This document shows positions 54,448-62,786 of a stretch of 64,000 nt of DNA, one piece after another. Source of the DNA: Pseudomonas putida (GTDB lineage: Bacteria; Pseudomonadota; Gammaproteobacteria; Pseudomonadales; Pseudomonadaceae); NCBI GenBank assembly GCA_041879295.1, contig CP047152.1, positions 4,283,501 through 4,347,500 of the forward strand. The letters are read 5' to 3'. Positions within the stretch are counted from its first letter, which is position 1. Each line of letters opens with the position of its first letter. Under the pieces are notes generated by a model. The model was not told where the DNA came from, did no database searches, and saw nothing but the letters and a program-made list of their open reading frames with translations. A program made the translations under genes and the position numbers.

Positions 54448-55231
54448 CATCCGCTCCGGCGGCTGGTACCACCGCCTCGTGGTCTACCTGCTGTTCCTGA
54501 TCCTGCTGCTGCCCCTGGCCGGCACCCTCCTCTACTCGCTGGCCACCAGCTGGTCGGCGAGCCTGCTGCCCAGTGGCCTGACCCTCAAGTGGTATGCGGC
54601 GCTGTGGAGCGAGCCGCGCTTCCTTGCGGCCTTCGGCCAGTCGCTGCTGGTGTGCGTCGGCGCACTGCTGCTGTCGGTGGTGCTGATCTTGCCACTGCTG
54701 TTCGTGGTGCATTACCACTTCCCGCGGCTCGACGCGCTGATGAACATCCTCATCCTGCTGCCTTTTGCGGTGCCGCCGGTGGTGTCGTCGGTGGGGCTGC
54801 TGCAACTGTATGGCAGCGGGCCGATGGCCATGGTCGGCACACCGTGGATCCTGATCGGCTGCTACTTCACCATCGCCCTGCCGTTCATGTACCGGGCCAT
54901 CACCAACAACCTTCAGGCCATCAACCTGCGCGACCTGATGGACGCCGCGCAACTGCTCGGCGCCAGCACCTGGCAGGCCGCACTGCTGGTGGTGCTGCCG
55001 AACCTGCGCCAGGGCCTGATGGTGGCATTGCTGCTGTCGTTCTCGTTCCTGTTCGGCGAATTCGTGTTTGCCAACCTGCTGGTCGGCACCCGCTACGAGA
55101 CCCTGCAGGTGTACCTGAACAACATGCGCAACAGCAGCGGCCACTTCAACAGCGCACTGGTGATCTCCTACTTCGCCTTCGTGCTGGTACTGACCTGGGT
55201 CGCCAACCGCCTGAACAAGGACAAGACCTGA
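54437..55231 (+). CDS. ABC permease, component 2
   Basis: A 264-residue permease with six TM helices (LVVYLLFLILLLPLAGTLLY, LIGCYFTIALPFMYRAITNN). The EAA-like loop is LMDAAQLLGASTWQAAL. Starts 11 bp inside the previous gene. Confidence 0.88.
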   Translation: MRADIRSGGWYHRLVVYLLFLILLLPLAGTLLYSLATSWSASLLPSGLTLKWYAALWSEPRFLAAFGQSLLVCVGALLLSVVLILPLLFVVHYHFPRLDALMNILILLPFAVPPVVSSVGLLQLYGSGPMAMVGTPWILIGCYFTIALPFMYRAITNNLQAINLRDLMDAAQLLGASTWQAALLVVLPNLRQGLMVALLLSFSFLFGEFVFANLLVGTRYETLQVYLNNMRNSSGHFNSALVISYFAFVLVLTWVANRLNKDKT

Positions 55232-55232
55232 C

Positions 55233-56222
55233 ATGAGCTTCGTCAGCGTACAGAAACTGCAGAAAAGCTACGCCGGTAGCCCGGTGTTCGAGAGTATCGA
55301 CTGCCACATCGAACGCGGCGAATTCGTCACCCTGCTCGGCCCGTCCGGCTGCGGCAAGTCCACCCTGCTGCGTTGCATTGCCGGGCTGACCTCGGTGGAT
55401 AGCGGGCAGATACTGCTCGACGGCCACGACATCGTGCCGCTAAGCCCGCAAAAGCGTGGCATCGGCATGGTGTTCCAGAGCTACGCGCTGTTCCCCAACA
55501 TGACCGTGGAGCAGAATGTCGCCTTTGGCCTGCGCATGCAGAAGGTCAAGGCCGATGAAAGCCAACTGCGGGTACACGAGGCGCTTGAGCTGGTGGAGCT
55601 GGGCAAGTTCGCCGGGCGCTACCCACACCAGCTTTCCGGCGGCCAGTGCCAGCGTGTGGCCCTGGCCCGCTCACTGGTCACACGCCCGCGCCTGCTGCTG
55701 CTCGACGAACCGTTGTCGGCGCTGGATGCGCGTATCCGCAAGCACCTGCGCGAGCAGATTCGCGCCATCCAGCGCGAACTGGGGCTGACCACCATATTCG
55801 TCACTCACGATCAGGAGGAAGCGCTGACCATGTCCGACCGCATCTTCCTGATGAACCAGGGGCGCATCGTCCAAAGCGGCGATGCCGAAACCCTCTACAC
55901 CGCACCCGTGGACCTGTTTGCCGCCGGTTTTATCGGCAACTACAACCTGCTCGACGCCGACAGCGCCAGCCGCCTGCTACAGCGCCCGGTGGCCAGCCGC
56001 CTGGCGATCCGCCCAGAGTCGATCACCCTTGGCGAGCACGGCGAGCTTGACGCCGAGGTACGCAGCCACAGCCTGCTGGGCAACGTGATCCGCTACCGGG
56101 TGCGGGTGCGTGAAGTGGAGCTGGTGGTCGATGTGCTCAACCGCTCGCCGGCCGACTTGCACGCGGACGGGAAACGGGTAAGCGTGTCGATCGACCCCAC
56201 TGCGCTGCGGGAAGTGGCTTAA
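55233..56222 (+). CDS. ABC importer ATPase
   Basis: A 329-residue ATPase: Walker A GPSGCGKST near residue 37, Q-loop VFQSYALFP, signature LSGGQCQRVALARS, Walker B LLLLDEPLSALD, H-loop FVTHDQEEAL. A C-terminal TOBE-like domain (about 240-329) has RLAIRPESITLGEHG. It powers the import system; starts 1 bp after the permease stop. Confidence 0.92.
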   Translation: MSFVSVQKLQKSYAGSPVFESIDCHIERGEFVTLLGPSGCGKSTLLRCIAGLTSVDSGQILLDGHDIVPLSPQKRGIGMVFQSYALFPNMTVEQNVAFGLRMQKVKADESQLRVHEALELVELGKFAGRYPHQLSGGQCQRVALARSLVTRPRLLLLDEPLSALDARIRKHLREQIRAIQRELGLTTIFVTHDQEEALTMSDRIFLMNQGRIVQSGDAETLYTAPVDLFAAGFIGNYNLLDADSASRLLQRPVASRLAIRPESITLGEHGELDAEVRSHSLLGNVIRYRVRVREVELVVDVLNRSPADLHADGKRVSVSIDPTALREVA

Positions 56223-56236
56223 GGAGACTCACCACA

Positions 56237-56890
56237 ATGGCACTGGCAATTTTCGATCTGGATGAAACCCTGATCCACGGCGACTGCGCATCACTGTGGA
56301 GCGAGCAGATGGCCCGGTTGGGCTGGGTCGACGGCAAGGACTTCCTGCGCCGCGACCATGAACTGATGGAAGCCTATGGCAGGGGCCACCTGCAGATGGA
56401 GGACTACATGGCTTTCAGCCTGGAGCCGATTGCCGGGCGCACCCTGGAAGAAGTCGAGCACCTGGTGGCACCGTGGGTCGAAGAAGTGATCGAACCCATC
56501 ATCTACGGTGACGCCTGCCGCTGCATTGCCGAGCACCGCAAGCGTGGGGATCGCATACTGATCATTTCCGCTTCGGGTACGCATCTGGTCGGGCCGATTG
56601 CCGCGAGACTGGGCGTGGATGAGTACCTGGCCATCGAGCTGGAGGCAGTGAACGGGGTGTACACTGGCAAGACCCACGGGGTGCTGACCTATCGTGAGGG
56701 CAAGATCACCCGATTGCTGGAGTGGTTGGATCAGGAGCAGGAAAACCTGGAGGGCGCGAGTTTCTATTCCGATTCGAGGAATGACTTGCCGTTGCTGTTG
56801 AAGGTGGATCACCCACATGTGGTGAACCCGGATGCGGTGTTGCGCGAGCATGCCGAGATCAACGGGTGGCCGATTCTGAGCTGGAGCTGA
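56237..56890 (+). CDS. HAD-IB phosphatase (SerB-like)
   Basis: A 217-residue HAD hydrolase: motif I FDLDETLIHGD at residues 6-16, motif II ISASGTHLV near 113, Lys near KTHGVL, motifs III/IV FYSDSRNDLPLL near 178. HAD-IB members include phosphoserine phosphatase and phosphocholine-type phosphatases. Last gene of the ABC operon, 14 bp after the ATPase, so it may release phosphate from an imported ester. Confidence 0.88.
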   Translation: MALAIFDLDETLIHGDCASLWSEQMARLGWVDGKDFLRRDHELMEAYGRGHLQMEDYMAFSLEPIAGRTLEEVEHLVAPWVEEVIEPIIYGDACRCIAEHRKRGDRILIISASGTHLVGPIAARLGVDEYLAIELEAVNGVYTGKTHGVLTYREGKITRLLEWLDQEQENLEGASFYSDSRNDLPLLLKVDHPHVVNPDAVLREHAEINGWPILSWS

Positions 56891-56900
56891 AGGTCTTCAT

Positions 56901-56950
56901 GGCCTGCGCCGGCCTCTTCGCGAGTGACCCCGCGAAGAGGCCGGGCCTGC
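56901..56950. terminator. REP-derived bidirectional hairpin
   Basis: GGCCTCTTCGCGAGTGACCC and CGCGAAGAGGCC form a strong stem between the convergent HAD and quinone reductase genes. No clear U tract. Confidence 0.6.
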
Positions 56951-57913
56951 TTACACCAGGCTAGGGTCGATCACCATCACCAGCTTGCCCGACACCTGGT
57001 TGGTCTCCAGCTCGGCATACGCCGCCTGGGCAAACTCCACCGGATAGGTATCGACCAGCTGCGGCGACAACCGCCCCTCGGCAAACAGCGGCCATACGTG
57101 CTGCTGCAGTTCGCTCAGCAGCTCGGCCTTGAAGCCGTCGTCACGGTTGCGCAGGGTGGAACCGGTAATTTCCAGACGCTTGCCCAGCACTTGGGCCAGG
57201 TCCAGCTCAAACTTGCGTCCTCCCATCAGGCCGATGATCACCCAGCGACCGTCGCGGGCCAACAGTTTGAGGTTCAGCTCACCGTAGCTGGCGCCCACCG
57301 GGTCGAGAATCACATCGAACGGGCCAAAACCTTCCAGCGCTTCCAGGTTCTCGTTACGTACCACACCACCCGCAGCGCCCAGCGCCTGGCAGTAGGCAAG
57401 ACGATCCTGCGAACCGACGCTGACCCATACCGGGCTGCCGAACGCCTTGCATAGCTGGATAGCGGCCGAGCCAACGCCACTGGCGCCGGCGTGCACCAGC
57501 ACCTTCTCGCCAGCCTTCACTGCACCGAGCTGGAAGATGTTCAGCCAGGCGGTGGCATACACCTCCGGCAACGCTGCCGCTTCATGCAGGCCAAGGCCCT
57601 CGGGCACCGGCAGCACATGACGGGCATCCACCACCACTTCCTCGGCCATGGCGCCGCTGGCCAGCAGGGCGCAAACGCGATCACCCACGCGCCAATCGGC
57701 ACCAGCCCCCACCTCTTCAACCACCCCGGCACACTCCAGCCCCATGTACGGGCTGGCACCTGGCGGTGGCGGGTACAAACCTTTCATCTGCAGCAGGTCG
57801 GCGCGGTTCAGCCCCGCAGCGGCCACGCGAATGCGCACTTGGCCCGCGTCACAGGTCGGGCGTTCGGCCTCGACCCACTCCACATGTCCGTCAACGCCTT
57901 GCAATGCCTTCAC
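56951..57913 (-). CDS. NADPH:quinone reductase-like zinc-independent MDR oxidoreductase
   Basis: A 320-residue medium-chain reductase: N-terminal GroES-like domain with RVAAAGLNRADLLQMKGLYP, YMGLECAGVVEEVG, and a nucleotide-binding GASGVGSAAIQLCKAFG near 145-160, then DVILDPVGASYGELNLKLL. No zinc-ligand cysteines of alcohol dehydrogenase, consistent with quinone or enone reductase (QOR). Divergent from prc. Confidence 0.88.
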   Translation of the reverse strand: MKALQGVDGHVEWVEAERPTCDAGQVRIRVAAAGLNRADLLQMKGLYPPPPGASPYMGLECAGVVEEVGAGADWRVGDRVCALLASGAMAEEVVVDARHVLPVPEGLGLHEAAALPEVYATAWLNIFQLGAVKAGEKVLVHAGASGVGSAAIQLCKAFGSPVWVSVGSQDRLAYCQALGAAGGVVRNENLEALEGFGPFDVILDPVGASYGELNLKLLARDGRWVIIGLMGGRKFELDLAQVLGKRLEITGSTLRNRDDGFKAELLSELQQHVWPLFAEGRLSPQLVDTYPVEFAQAAYAELETNQVSGKLVMVIDPSLV

Positions 57914-57940
57914 AGTGCCTCCATAGTTGAATCATGACTG

Positions 57941-57969
57941 GGCCTGAGGTCGCTTACCTCAGGCCTTTT
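57941..57969 (+). terminator. Hairpin with short U tract in the prc leader region
   Basis: GGCCTGAGGT-CGCTT-ACCTCAGGCC followed by TTTT: a perfect 10-bp stem with a 5-nt loop. It lies between the divergent quinone reductase and prc genes, so no upstream plus-strand gene needs it. It may be an attenuator or a relic. Confidence 0.6.
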
Positions 57970-58019
57970 GCAGTATTTGCCCGGCTCCATGGAACCGGCA
58001 ACGGAAAAGACGGCCTACT

Positions 58020-60134
58020 ATGCGTGATCAATTGCCTCCACGTCGAATCAGCATGAAGCATTTCCTTCCAAGCACCGCACTGGCTGTGATGATCGGCCTG
58101 GGCAGCCTCACGCTCGGCGGCAATGCAGTGGCCGCCAACAAGTGGGACAGCCTGCAGCCGGACCGCGACGAGATCGTCGCCAGCCTCAACGTGGTGGAGT
58201 TGCTCAAGCGCCACCACTACAGCAAGCCCCCCCTGGACGATGCCCGTTCGGTCATTATCTACGACAGCTACATCAAGCTGCTGGACCCGGCGCGCAGCTA
58301 CTTCACCGCTGCCGACATTGCCGAATTCGATAAATGGAAAACGCAATTCGACGATTTTCTCAAGAGCGGCAACCTGGACCCGGGCTTCACCATCTACAAA
58401 CGCTACCTCGACCGCGTCAAGCAACGCCTGGACTTCGCCCTGGCCGAGCTGAACAAGGGCGTGGACAAGATGGACTTCACCACCAAGGAAACCTTGCTGA
58501 TCGACCGCAAGGACGCACCGTGGATGAAGAACCAGGCCGAGCTCGACGACTTGTGGCGCAAACGCGTTAAAGACGAAGTGCTGCGCCAGAAGATCGCCGG
58601 CAAGGAACCCAAGCAGATCCAGGAAACCCTGATCAAGCGCTACAAGAACCAGCTCGCGCGTCTGGACCAGACTCGTGCCGAGGACATCTTCCAGGCCTAC
58701 ATCAACACCTTCGCCCAGTCCTACGACCCACACACCAATTACCTGTCGCCGGACAACGCCGAGAACTTCGACATCAACATGAGCCTGTCGCTCGAAGGCA
58801 TCGGTGCGGTGCTGCAAAGCGACAACGACCAGGTCAAGATCGTGCGCCTGGTGCCGGCCGGCCCGGCAGCCAAGACCAAGCAGGTGGCCCCGGCCGACAA
58901 GATCATCGGCGTGGCCCAGGGCAACAAGGAAATGGTCGACGTGGTGGGCTGGCGCCTGGACGAAGTGGTCAAGCTGATCCGCGGCCCGAAAGGCTCGGTG
59001 GTGCGCCTGGAAATCATCCCGGCCAGCAATGCGCCTAGCGACCAGACCAGCAAGATTGTGTCGATCACCCGTGAAGCGGTAAAGCTTGAAGAGCAGGCGG
59101 CGAAGAAGTCGGTGCTCAAGCTCAAGCAGGACGGGCGTGACTACAAGCTGGGCATCATCGAGATCCCGGCCTTCTACCTGGACTTCAAGGCCTACCGCGC
59201 TGGCGACCCGGAGTACAAGAGCACCACGCGTGACGTGAAGAAGCTGCTCACCGAACTGCAAAAAGAAAAAGTCGACGGCGTGGTCATCGACCTGCGCAAC
59301 AACGGCGGTGGCTCGCTGCAGGAAGCCACCGAGCTGACCAGCCTGTTCATCGAAAAAGGCCCGACCGTGCTGGTGCGCAACAGCGACGGCCGCGTCGACG
59401 TGCTGGAAGACGAAAACCCGGGGGCCTTCTACAAGGGCCCGCTGGCACTGCTGGTCAACCGCCTGTCGGCCTCGGCATCGGAGATCTTCGCCGGTGCCAT
59501 GCAGGACTACCACCGCGCGCTGATCATCGGTGGCCAGACCTTCGGCAAAGGCACCGTGCAGACCATCCAGCCGCTCAACCATGGCGAGCTGAAGCTGACC
59601 CTGGCCAAGTTCTACCGGGTTTCCGGGCAGAGCACCCAGCATCAGGGGGTACTGCCAGACATCGACTACCCATCGATCATCGACACCAAGGAAATCGGCG
59701 AGAGCGCCCTGCCAGAGGCCATGCCGTGGGACACCATCCGCCCGGTGGTCAAGCCTGCAGCCGATCCGTTCAGGCCGTTCCTGGCCCAGCTCAAAGCGCA
59801 GCATGAGGCACGTAGCGTCAAGGATGCCGAGTTCACCTACATACGCGACCGCCTGGCCCTGACCCAGAAGCTGATGAACGAGAAAACCGTCAGCCTCAAC
59901 GAGCAGGAACGCCGTGCACGCCACGACAGCATCGAGACCAAGCAACTGGCGCTGGAAAACATCCGCCGCAAGGCCAAGGGTGAAGAACCGCTGAAAGAGC
60001 TGAAGAAAGAGGACGAAGACGCTCTGCCGGTCGAGGATGAAAACACCAAACCGGAAGACGACGCTTACCTCGCCGAGACCGGTCGCATCCTGATCGACTA
60101 CCTCAGTGCCAGCACCAAGGTGGCCAAGAAGTAA
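58020..60134 (+). CDS. prc: Tail-specific C-terminal processing protease
   Basis: A 704-residue S41 protease. Signal peptide MKHFLPSTALAVMIGLGSLT onward to AVA from residue 12. PDZ domain about 240-330 (GIGAVLQSDNDQVKIVRLVP). Catalytic Ser in NRLSASASEIFAGA and Lys in GGQTFGKGTVQTIQPL form the Ser/Lys dyad. The C-terminal DUF3340-like region follows. It cleaves periplasmic proteins at non-polar C-termini; in pseudomonads (AlgO) it can affect alginate control. ATG 58020 has weak SD; ATG 58053 gives a tidier signal peptide. Confidence 0.93.
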   Translation: MRDQLPPRRISMKHFLPSTALAVMIGLGSLTLGGNAVAANKWDSLQPDRDEIVASLNVVELLKRHHYSKPPLDDARSVIIYDSYIKLLDPARSYFTAADIAEFDKWKTQFDDFLKSGNLDPGFTIYKRYLDRVKQRLDFALAELNKGVDKMDFTTKETLLIDRKDAPWMKNQAELDDLWRKRVKDEVLRQKIAGKEPKQIQETLIKRYKNQLARLDQTRAEDIFQAYINTFAQSYDPHTNYLSPDNAENFDINMSLSLEGIGAVLQSDNDQVKIVRLVPAGPAAKTKQVAPADKIIGVAQGNKEMVDVVGWRLDEVVKLIRGPKGSVVRLEIIPASNAPSDQTSKIVSITREAVKLEEQAAKKSVLKLKQDGRDYKLGIIEIPAFYLDFKAYRAGDPEYKSTTRDVKKLLTELQKEKVDGVVIDLRNNGGGSLQEATELTSLFIEKGPTVLVRNSDGRVDVLEDENPGAFYKGPLALLVNRLSASASEIFAGAMQDYHRALIIGGQTFGKGTVQTIQPLNHGELKLTLAKFYRVSGQSTQHQGVLPDIDYPSIIDTKEIGESALPEAMPWDTIRPVVKPAADPFRPFLAQLKAQHEARSVKDAEFTYIRDRLALTQKLMNEKTVSLNEQERRARHDSIETKQLALENIRRKAKGEEPLKELKKEDEDALPVEDENTKPEDDAYLAETGRILIDYLSASTKVAKK

Positions 60135-60252
60135 GGCACGTCAGCAATGATGGCAGAATAATGCGACCTGTCATCAAACAGTCATCGCGCTGTCGTGAAA
60201 TATAGGGGCCGGGCATGCAGATGTCCGGCCCTTTCATTTTCAGGAATACATC

Positions 60253-61218
60253 ATGACCGTTGCCGAACAGCTCAGTGCCTTGAGTGCCATCCTGGCTCAA
60301 CGCAGTATTCACAGTCTGTTCCAGCCAATCGTGTGCCTGAGTGAACATAGGGTGTTTGGCCATGAGGCGCTGAGCCGTGGCCCGTCCAACAGCCCACTGC
60401 ATGCGCCGCTCAACCTGTTTACCATCGCCCGCCAGGCCGGCCGCCTGACCGAGCTGGAAGCCGCTTGCCGAGAAAGCGCCTGCCGACGCTTCAGCGAGCA
60501 GCAACTGCAGGGCAAACTGTTTCTCAACATTTCGCCCGAGTCGCTGCTGGAGCCGCACTACCCCTCCGGCCTGACCCTGAAACTGCTCGAACAGGTTGGC
60601 CTGCCGCCAAGCCGGGTGGTGATCGAGTTGACCGAGCACACACCCACCGACGACTTCCAGCTGCTGTCCAATGCCCTGCACCACTATCGCGACATGGGCT
60701 TCTCGATTGCCATCGACGACTTGGGCGCGGGATATTCCAGCCTGCGCCTGTGGTCGGAGCTGCGCCCCGAGTACGTGAAGATCGACCGGCACTTCATTGA
60801 CGGCATCCACCGTGACCCGCTCAAGCGCGAGTTTGTTGGCTCCATTCTGCAGATCGCCCGGGCGTCGAAGGCACAAGTGATTGCCGAGGGCATCGAGCTG
60901 GCGGAAGAGCTGGCAGTGCTGGTGGAGATGGGCGTGGACCTGGTGCAGGGCTACTTGCTAGGGCGGCCACAGGAGCTGGGGGTACGCGACAACGGGCTTT
61001 TACCAGCACTGACGCAGGTGCCACTGGCCGAACAATCGACAGTGCGCTTGAATGCCACGATCGGGCAGCTGCTGGAGCTGTTTGGCCGGCACCAGCACCT
61101 GGAGGCATTGGAAGTGGTGGATGCCGATGGCAGAGTGTGCGGGTTGATTCACAGAGATGCGCTGCCTGTGCCGGCCTATCCGCGGGCCAACCCGCTCCTG
61201 CAGGGTCACCACCTGTAG
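60253..61218 (+). CDS. EAL-domain phosphodiesterase, C-terminally truncated at a REP
   Basis: A 321-residue protein. EAL domain about 5-245 with all key residues: GHEALSRG, LFLNISPES, VVIELTEHT, AIDDLGAGYS, YVKIDRHF, VIAEGIE and VQGYLLGRP. A CBS-like start follows (LEALEVVDADGRVCGLIHRD, near 285-304) but stops within 20 residues. The last codons (PVPAYPRANPLLQG) are read through a REP at 61164-61204. Relatives next to prc are, from memory, longer EAL-CBS-GGDEF proteins, so the GGDEF half seems lost. c-di-GMP hydrolysis by the EAL part is still plausible. Confidence 0.85.
   Translation: MTVAEQLSALSAILAQRSIHSLFQPIVCLSEHRVFGHEALSRGPSNSPLHAPLNLFTIARQAGRLTELEAACRESACRRFSEQQLQGKLFLNISPESLLEPHYPSGLTLKLLEQVGLPPSRVVIELTEHTPTDDFQLLSNALHHYRDMGFSIAIDDLGAGYSSLRLWSELRPEYVKIDRHFIDGIHRDPLKREFVGSILQIARASKAQVIAEGIELAEELAVLVEMGVDLVQGYLLGRPQELGVRDNGLLPALTQVPLAEQSTVRLNATIGQLLELFGRHQHLEALEVVDADGRVCGLIHRDALPVPAYPRANPLLQGHHL
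61164..61204. repeat. REP inside the 3' end of the EAL gene
   Basis: GCCTGTGCCGGCCTATCCGC then GGGCCAACCCGCTCCTGCAGG. It codes for the last residues of the EAL protein. Confidence 0.85.
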
Positions 61219-61242
61219 CGAATAGACTGGAACGGGAGCGAC

Positions 61243-61611
61243 TCAGGCTGTTTCGGGATAGCTGTACTCGAACACCCGAACCACCTCAGAGGCATGCCAC
61301 GAGGCGGCCTCCAGGCCATCGACCGGCCCGGTAAACCGCCCCAGGCGCTCGACACACTCAAAGAACCCAGTACGCGGCAAACGGCTGGCGCCTTGGCTGA
61401 TCACCAGCGAACTGCGCAATGGCTGCTCGGCACGTGCATCCAGCACCGCCAGGTATTCCAGCGCGGCAGTCAGCGTTTGCATGGCCGGGCTGGGCAACTG
61501 CAAGCGCTCGATCAGTGCTCGGTAGGTCAGCAAGTGGCGTTGACGACGGGCCAGGTCAAGCTCACCCAGCAGGTTATCCCAGTGCTGACGGCTGATCCTG
61601 ACCTGGCTCAT
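61243..61611 (-). CDS. Conserved hypothetical protein paired with an Xre regulator
   Basis: A 122-residue protein without TM or signal peptide: LTYRALIERLQLPSPAMQTL, LTAALEYLAVLDARAEQPLR, SSLVISQGASRLPRTGFFEC. Proteins with this pattern occur as small hypotheticals; I do not recognise a function. Its start overlaps the Xre gene stop by 4 bp, so the two are coupled. This resembles a toxin-antitoxin layout, but no toxin fold is identifiable. Confidence 0.75.
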   Translation of the reverse strand: MSQVRISRQHWDNLLGELDLARRQRHLLTYRALIERLQLPSPAMQTLTAALEYLAVLDARAEQPLRSSLVISQGASRLPRTGFFECVERLGRFTGPVDGLEAASWHASEVVRVFEYSYPETA

Positions 61612-61946
61612 GATGGCTCGCTCCAGCCAGCCACCCCCAGATGCCAGGCCAAGGCGCGGCGGATGGCAGCATCTGGCTGGCGCTCACCCGATTCGATCAT
61701 GGCCAGATACGCCGGGCTCACCCCGATGTTGCGCGCCAGTTGCTCAGGGGCAATGCCCTTGGCCTGACGAATATGGGCGACTTCGCTGAAGGCTGGCAGA
61801 GGTGCACTGGCAACAACGCCCTGCGCCTCACTGGAAACTGCGTCGGCAGGTGCCTGCCCTGCAGCCCTGAGCAACGCCTGATATTGCTCCCAGGGAACGA
61901 CGGCGTACTCGGGTTGACCGTCCCGGCTGATGACCTGAATACCCAT
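61608..61946 (-). CDS. Xre-family regulator with a Phd-like N-terminus
   Basis: A 112-residue protein. N-terminus MGIQVISRDGQPEYAVVPWE then QYQALLRAAG resembles Phd/YefM-type domains. Helix-turn-helix about 58-108 (IRQAKGIAPEQLARNIGVSP then AYLAMIESGERQPD). It is followed by the hypothetical gene with a 4-bp overlap. Two perfect palindromes lie in its upstream region, so autoregulation is likely. Confidence 0.85.
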   Translation of the reverse strand: MGIQVISRDGQPEYAVVPWEQYQALLRAAGQAPADAVSSEAQGVVASAPLPAFSEVAHIRQAKGIAPEQLARNIGVSPAYLAMIESGERQPDAAIRRALAWHLGVAGWSEPS

Positions 61947-61964
61947 TACAAACCCCTTTAAAAA

Positions 61965-61983
61965 GGATTACAGCATGTAATCC
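61965..61983. promoter_or_regulatory. Candidate operator 1 for the Xre regulator
   Basis: GGATTACA-GCA-TGTAATCC, a perfect inverted repeat with 8-bp arms, 19 bp upstream of the Xre start. Confidence 0.65.
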
Positions 61984-61986
61984 GTA

Positions 61987-62003
61987 GGCATAACCCTTAT
62001 GCC
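61987..62003. promoter_or_regulatory. Candidate operator 2 for the Xre regulator
   Basis: GGCATAA-CCC-TTATGCC, 7-bp arms. Its centre is 21 bp from operator 1, two helical turns. A TATAAT-like -10 (minus strand) lies just upstream near 62006-62011. Confidence 0.6.
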
Positions 62004-62060
62004 AATTATATTACCAACTCCGAGGTCTGTGCAGTTGAGGTGAGATTCAGGCCAGTTTCA

Positions 62061-62498
62061 TCAGCTGTTGCGCTCCAGCCGCAGCGCTTCCGGGGTAGCC
62101 GGCAGGCGCTCGACCACGCGTAGCCGCTCGGGTGCCTGGCTATCGCGCCAGGCCTTGAAGCGCGCCAATTCGTCGGCCACGGTTTTCAGCACCCAGCCCA
62201 GCACCGCGATGTCATCAAGGAAACCTACCCCCAGCAACCAGTCCGGGATGGCATCGATAGGGCTGACGAAATACAGCAGGCCAGCCACGACAGTGACCAG
62301 TGCCTTGGGGCTGATGGCGCGGTACTCCCCCCTCCACCAGGCCAGGCATAGCGACTGCAGCAGCTTCACGTCTTCGCGCAGTTGGCCGAGGCGCGGGCCT
62401 TTGCGCGCTACCGCGAACAGCAAGGCCGGCAACCGACCGCGGCTGAGCAGGCGCTCGGCCAATGGCAGGAAACGGGCAAAATTCCAGGGTGCGCTCAT
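62061..62498 (-). CDS. YkvA-family (DUF1232) protein
   Basis: A 145-residue protein with a DUF1232 core (YFVSPIDAIPDWLLGVGFLD) and hydrophobic segment near 60-85 (SPKALVTVVAGLLYFVSPID). The function is unknown. ATG 62498 is preceded by TTGGAGGCTCC. The leader contains the DnaA-box palindrome (62516-62546). Confidence 0.87.
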   Translation of the reverse strand: MSAPWNFARFLPLAERLLSRGRLPALLFAVARKGPRLGQLREDVKLLQSLCLAWWRGEYRAISPKALVTVVAGLLYFVSPIDAIPDWLLGVGFLDDIAVLGWVLKTVADELARFKAWRDSQAPERLRVVERLPATPEALRLERNS

Positions 62499-62515
62499 GG
62501 AGCCTCCAAGAGGAA

Positions 62516-62546
62516 AAGGTTATCCACATTTATTGTGGATAACCTT
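62516..62546. promoter_or_regulatory. Palindrome of two inverted perfect DnaA boxes
   Basis: AAGGTTATCCACA (62516-62528), TTTAT, TGTGGATAACCTT (62534-62546). Both arms contain the consensus DnaA box TTATCCACA (62520-62528 and inverse 62534-62542). Lies 18 bp upstream of the ykvA-like start, within its leader or promoter. Confidence 0.7.
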
Positions 62547-62741
62547 GTGAACAGGGCGAGGTTTCCGACCCCAGGTGCCTGCCAGGCAAGGGGCCCAGTC
62601 AGATCGGGCGTTTTTTACACAGTCGTTTCACGCCATGGCTACCTGCGCCGCAAACGATTTGCGTCAGAAACATCCTACTTCTTCACGCTGCATTTCTTCG
62701 GACAGTATCAGCTGTTGCTGGTTCGTCCAATCGGCACAAAC

Positions 62742-62771
62742 GAAAACGCCCCATCAATGTGGGGCGTTTTC
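62742..62771 (-). terminator. Terminator after the FKBP gene
   Basis: GAAAACGCCCCACATTGATG then GGGCGTTTTC (minus strand): stem GAAAACGCCCC, loop ACATTGAT, with U-rich 3' end. It lies just after the FKBP stop and may also work in the other direction. The rest of 62547-62741 shows nothing firm. Confidence 0.8.
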
Positions 62772-62786
62772 GACAACCAGCCAATG

